Origin: Jiella endophytica
GTDB lineage: Bacteria > Pseudomonadota > Alphaproteobacteria > Rhizobiales > Rhizobiaceae
Direction of reading: 5' to 3'
Length of the DNA stretch: 64,000 nt
Assembly: GCF_004519335.1 (NCBI RefSeq)
Contig: NZ_SOZD01000002.1
Location: 310,001-374,000, forward strand
The notes under the pieces were generated by a model, which saw only the letters and a list, made by a program, of their open reading frames with translations, was not told the origin of the DNA and did not search any database. Shown here one piece after another: positions 61,063 through 64,000 of this stretch. Within the stretch, counting starts at the first letter, position 1; each line of letters opens with the position of its first letter. Made by a program: the position numbers and the translations under genes.

Positions 61063-62013
61063 TCAGCGCGCCGGGCTGCCGGGATCGAAGCCGAGTTCGG
61101 CAAGGCGCCTCTGCTGGCGTTCGACCAGGAAGTCGACGTCGCGGCGGGCGGCGGCATCGAGCCCGGCACCGGGCGCCCGCAGCGCCGCGGAAGCGATGGC
61201 GCCCCGGCTGGCGAGAACGTGCTTGCGCACGGCAAGGCCGAGGCCCGGCTGCAGCTCGTAGCGAAGCACGGGCAGATAGGCATCGAACAGGTCATGGGCG
61301 CGATCCCTGTCGCCCTTTGCCATCAGCGCGCAGACGCTGACCATCATCTCCGGAAACGCAAAGCCGGTCATCGCCCCGTCGGCACCGCGGGTGATCTCCT
61401 CCGGCAGGAAACTGCCGCCGTTGCCACAGAGGATCGAGATATGCCGCCGGCCGCCGGCTTCGGCGGCGCGAATCTTCGAGATCTTCGACAGGCCCGGCCA
61501 GTCCTCGTGTTTCAGCATCCTGATCGAGGGATAGTCGTCGATGATCCGGCCCATCACCTCGTCGCTGATCTGAACGCCGGTGGTCAGGGGATAGTCCTGG
61601 AGGCAGACCGGGATCTCCTCGCCGAGCGCCCGCGTCACGTGCCCGTAATAGCCATGGATCTGCGGATCGGTCTTCAGGCTGCCCGGCGGCGCGACCATGA
61701 CGCCGGCCGCGCCGAGATCCATCACCGCCTTGCCGAGGTCGGCGATCGCCGCGAGCCCCGGGGCGGACACGCCGACGATCACCGGCTTGCCCGACGCGCG
61801 GCCGATTACCCGCCTGGCGATCTCGGCCGCCTCGGCCTGCGTCATCTTCGGCGCTTCGCCCATGATGCCGAGGATGGTGAGACCGTCCGCTCCGGACTCG
61901 AGATAGAAGTCGGTGACGCGGTCGAGGCTCGCCCAGTCGATGGCGCCGCTGTCGTCGAACGGCGTCACCGAGATGACGAAGACGCCCCTGGTCGTTTCGC
62001 TGATCCGGCTCAT
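61063..62013 (-). CDS. DapA-family aldolase/lyase
   Basis: TIM-barrel protein of 316 residues of the dihydrodipicolinate synthase / N-acetylneuraminate lyase superfamily. It has GVFVISVTPFDDSGAIDWASLDRVTDFYLESGADGLTILGIMGEAPKM (in place of the usual GTTGE), the YPLTTG loop with the conserved Tyr, and Schiff-base Lys168 in RMLKHEDWPG. The altered glycine-rich loop suggests a substrate other than aspartate semialdehyde, perhaps a 2-keto-3-deoxy sugar acid. GGGAGGAAAAGCG precedes the ATG at 62013. No sugar-acid pathway genes are adjacent. Confidence 0.85.
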   Translation of the reverse strand: MSRISETTRGVFVISVTPFDDSGAIDWASLDRVTDFYLESGADGLTILGIMGEAPKMTQAEAAEIARRVIGRASGKPVIVGVSAPGLAAIADLGKAVMDLGAAGVMVAPPGSLKTDPQIHGYYGHVTRALGEEIPVCLQDYPLTTGVQISDEVMGRIIDDYPSIRMLKHEDWPGLSKISKIRAAEAGGRRHISILCGNGGSFLPEEITRGADGAMTGFAFPEMMVSVCALMAKGDRDRAHDLFDAYLPVLRYELQPGLGLAVRKHVLASRGAIASAALRAPGAGLDAAARRDVDFLVERQQRRLAELGFDPGSPAR

Positions 62014-62188
62014 CGCTTTTCCTCCCGCTTGCCTGCCGCCCCGGCGATTACCCGCCTCGCCTTTGCGGCCATCCGACATCGCCCCTACCCGTCACCGACG
62101 GATAGGGCAATGCGGGCCGGCCGCAGTTTTGGTGGCAGCAACGTATGCCCGAGGGTCGCGAGCGCGGCGAGCCGGGGTGCCGACGGTC

Positions 62189-62461
62189 TCAGCGGCAAAG
62201 CGGCGCCGAGGCGATCGCGAGGGTCAACTGCCAGGACTTGTGCTGGCCCGGCCGGGCGCTGCCCGGCAACAGCGTCTTGCCAGCCTTCGTATAGCCGATG
62301 GACTTCGGATAGGCCTTGTAGTGGGTACGGACATTCCCGCAGGCACGGGGCGCCACGCCGTCGGAAGTCCACAACCGCGCATCGACCGGCGGGGCGGCGA
62401 GCGCGCAGCCGAACAGGAGAGCGCCGGCAAGCATCGCCGCGCGCGGTATGACGATCGTCAT
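62189..62461 (-). CDS. Small putative secreted protein
   Basis: Protein of 90 residues with a probable signal peptide (RAAMLAGALLFGCALAAPPVDA) and a mature part of about 60 residues containing two cysteines (RACGNV and the penultimate residue). I recognise no family. Support comes from GGAG upstream of the ATG and the sensible signal sequence; codon use is like that of real genes, but a chance frame is possible. It lies downstream of the riboswitch region on the opposite strand. Confidence 0.45.
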   Translation of the reverse strand: MTIVIPRAAMLAGALLFGCALAAPPVDARLWTSDGVAPRACGNVRTHYKAYPKSIGYTKAGKTLLPGSARPGQHKSWQLTLAIASAPLCR

Positions 62462-62761
62462 TGCGACACTCCATCGCGTTCGAAACCAACCCTGATGAAC
62501 GAAAGCGGGGATCTCGCCAGTAGGCGGGCATCGCGACGCTCGGCCGATCCATCCCCAACGCCATGCGACACGTTCCGCGGAGGGTTCATCGGTGGTCCGA
62601 CAGCCTTCCGTGCGGATACGCCCATCACATAGCGCCTGCGAGTAGCACGGCGATGACAGCGCAGCTGCAAGTTTTGCGTGTCAGTCAATGCAGGCGTTCC
62701 GGCCGGACGCGCGATCGGTCGCGGCCTTGTGGTCGGCCGGACATTCCCGTACTCATCGAAG
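62462..62761. other. Intergenic region, no gene found
   Basis: This 300-bp gap separates the small secreted-protein gene (minus) from the cobalamin riboswitch (plus). Frames here are short and without domains. The promoter of the riboswitch-controlled transcript should lie near its right end. Confidence 0.55.
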
Positions 62762-62946
62762 CGATGGTTCCGCCAAGCGAGTCGTGCGGCGGATGAAAAG
62801 GGAACACGGTGAGGCGTACCCATCAGGGACCGAGACCGTGGCTGCCCCCGCAACTGTGAGCGGCGAGCGCTGCCCGATATGCCACTGGCCGAAAGGCCGG
62901 GAAGGCGGGCAGAGCGAGGACCCGCAAGCCAGGAGACCTGCCATCG
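62762..62946 (+). ncRNA. Cobalamin riboswitch
   Basis: Adenosylcobalamin-binding leader RNA. The closing stem P1 pairs CGATGG (62762-62767) with CCATCG (62941-62946). The core has GGATGAAAAGGGAA, then GCCCCCGCAACTGTGAGC, and ends with the B12 box AGCCAGGAGACCTGCC (62927-62942). It lies 67 bases upstream of the CbiM-like start codon and would shut off its expression when cobalamin is abundant, probably by hiding the ribosome-binding site because no strong terminator is seen. Confidence 0.95.
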
Positions 62947-63013
62947 GAGCCCGCGCCCGCAAGCGGCGCATTTCAAAACGATCCTCGCACGGTGGGTGCG
63001 AAAGGAGACAATC

Positions 63014-63697
63014 ATGCATATCGAACCCGGCGTCGTCGACGGCGCCAAGATCGTCCTGTCCTATGCGACGGGTGTCGCTTCCTTTGGCCTGATCGGCAAG
63101 ATGGCCCTCGACACGCTGCGCAAGGACGGCGGCGTTTCGGCTCTCGCCATCCGCTCGGTCGCGACGACCGCCCTCGTCTTCTGCTTCTTCCAGGTGCTGC
63201 CGCATTATCCGGTGGGCGTCTCGGAGGTTCACCTGATCCTCGGCTCGACGCTGCTCCTGCTGTTCGGCGGCGGCGCGGCGGGCATCGGCCTCGCCCTCGG
63301 CCTGCTCCTGCAGGGGCTGTTCTTCGCGCCCTTCGACCTGCCGCAATACGGCATCAACGTCACCACGCTGATCGTGCCGCTGTTTGCGATCTCCGCTCTT
63401 GCCCGACGGATCGTCCCGTCGAAGACCGCCTATGTCGACCTGAACTACGGCCAGGCGCTCAAGCTCTCCACCGCCTATCAGGGCGGCATCGTCTGCTGGG
63501 TCGCCTTCTGGGCCTTTTACGGTCAGGGCTTTGGCGCGGAGAACCTTGCCAACGTCGCGAGCTTCGGCGGCGCCTACATGCTGGTCGTGATCATCGAGCC
63601 GCTGGCCGATCTCGCCGTGCTGGCGGGTGCCAAGACGCTGCACGGCCTTGCGGGCTCGTCGCTGATCCAGCGCCGGGTCCATTACGCCGCGGCCTGA
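63014..63697 (+). CDS. CbiM-like cobalt ECF transporter component
   Basis: Membrane protein of 227 residues beginning MHIEPGVVDGAKIVLSYATG. The N-terminal Met-His-Ile is the metal-binding element of CbiM substrate-capture proteins, where the amino group and His2 coordinate cobalt. About six membrane segments follow (for example HLILGSTLLLLFGGGAAGIGLALGLLLQGLFF, in which the GGGAAGIG turn replaces the usual GGDGITAL). GGAGAC lies before the ATG at 63014. Control by the cobalamin riboswitch supports cobalt uptake for B12 synthesis. CbiN, Q and O partners are not in the window. Confidence 0.85.
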   Translation: MHIEPGVVDGAKIVLSYATGVASFGLIGKMALDTLRKDGGVSALAIRSVATTALVFCFFQVLPHYPVGVSEVHLILGSTLLLLFGGGAAGIGLALGLLLQGLFFAPFDLPQYGINVTTLIVPLFAISALARRIVPSKTAYVDLNYGQALKLSTAYQGGIVCWVAFWAFYGQGFGAENLANVASFGGAYMLVVIIEPLADLAVLAGAKTLHGLAGSSLIQRRVHYAAA

Positions 63698-63873
63698 CGA
63701 CAGGCGGACACGGCTTCGGGGTCGATGACTCCGGAGCCGGTTCGGTGCGGCTTCTTCAGACGAAAGCGTTCAGCGGATTGGCAGCGGCAGCCCAGAGGGG
63801 GGCGGCGACGGACCTGCAGGCCTGACCGGCCATGCCAGCGCTGACGCCTCGAAGCCCTATCCCTACCGCTCTG

Positions 63874-64000
63874 CTACTCCTTCTTCGCCAGAGCCGCGTC
63901 GCGCATCTGGCTCAGCGTCTGGCGCGGCGTCAGCGCCTCCGGCGAAATGACGAGATCGAGGACGGCGCCCGTCGGCGAGGCCAGCGCCCGCTCGAAGGCG
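63874..64000 (-). CDS. C-terminal end of a probable TPP-dependent enzyme (partial)
   Basis: The last 42 codons of a minus-strand gene that continues beyond the window. The peptide AFERALASPTGAVLDLVISP, then EALTPRQTLSQMRDAALAKKE, matches the C-terminus of thiamine-pyrophosphate enzymes of the acetolactate synthase-like group, which usually end with xDPEAITPR-T-L--IR-AA. The reaction cannot be told from this fragment. Confidence 0.6.
   Translation of the reverse strand, partial: AFERALASPTGAVLDLVISPEALTPRQTLSQMRDAALAKKE

Overview
The window is GC-rich bacterial chromosome with strong third-position G/C and very long antisense shadow frames. Gene content and order point to an alphaproteobacterium of the Hyphomicrobiales (Rhizobiales): the block eno-kdsA-pyrG-secG-tpiA-ppiD-trpD-trpC-moaC-moeA, Tad pilus genes, the dispersed palindromic intergenic repeats and the MarR-FUSC-DUF1656-HlyD cassette are all typical of that order. 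The family (possibly Aurantimonadaceae) is a guess. No rRNA, tRNA, CRISPR array, transposase or phage gene was found.

Left part (0-24 kb): two Tad-pilus pseudopilin-like genes; a lone proteasome-related Anbu peptidase; a Tat-exported L,D-transpeptidase; a TRAP transporter (DctP/Q/M) followed at once by a leaderless gamma-glutamyltransferase-fold amidohydrolase, which looks like an uptake-and-hydrolysis module; a TSUP permease; a BrnTA toxin-antitoxin pair; ferredoxin-NADP reductase; a small PepSY-like secreted protein; the large cobalamin-dependent methionine synthase metH with a palindromic operator upstream; a MarR-GNAT regulator facing its own perfect palindrome; a protealysin-type M4 peptidase with its emfourin-like inhibitor; and a urease locus reduced to ureD-ureA. 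A J-domain-like protein, a D-amino-acid aminotransferase and a diheme cytochrome c follow.

Middle (24-43 kb): two DUF3309 microproteins; a MarR-controlled aromatic-acid/drug efflux operon; ispG overlapping a lytic transglycosylase; two very large TPR-glycosyltransferases, translationally coupled, next to the complete dTDP-L-rhamnose set (rfbC-rfbB-rfbD on the minus strand, rfbA divergent). Together these suggest synthesis of a rhamnose-containing surface polysaccharide. A formate/nitrite-family channel follows.

Right part (43-64 kb): housekeeping genes eno, kdsA, pyrG, secG (with an unusually long tail) and tpiA on the minus strand; ppiD-trpD-trpC-moaC-moeA on the plus strand, each junction from ppiD onward a 4-base ATGA overlap; then a more accessory stretch with a fusion of a SARP/BTAD-like DNA-binding domain to an alpha/beta hydrolase, a DsbA-like oxidoreductase, an SH3b protein with Cys/Gly/Pro repeats, a DapA-family lyase, and a cobalamin riboswitch in front of a CbiM-like cobalt transporter. 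The riboswitch and B12-dependent metH indicate a cell that makes or manages cobalamin. The window ends inside a probable TPP-dependent enzyme.

Intergenic space is used by three families of palindromic repeats. One ~95-bp family has five copies, one of which has diverged while keeping its terminal hairpin. I found no certain undescribed multi-gene system. The strongest candidates for follow-up are the regulator-hydrolase fusion, the TRAP/amidohydrolase module, the protease-inhibitor pair and the repeat family.
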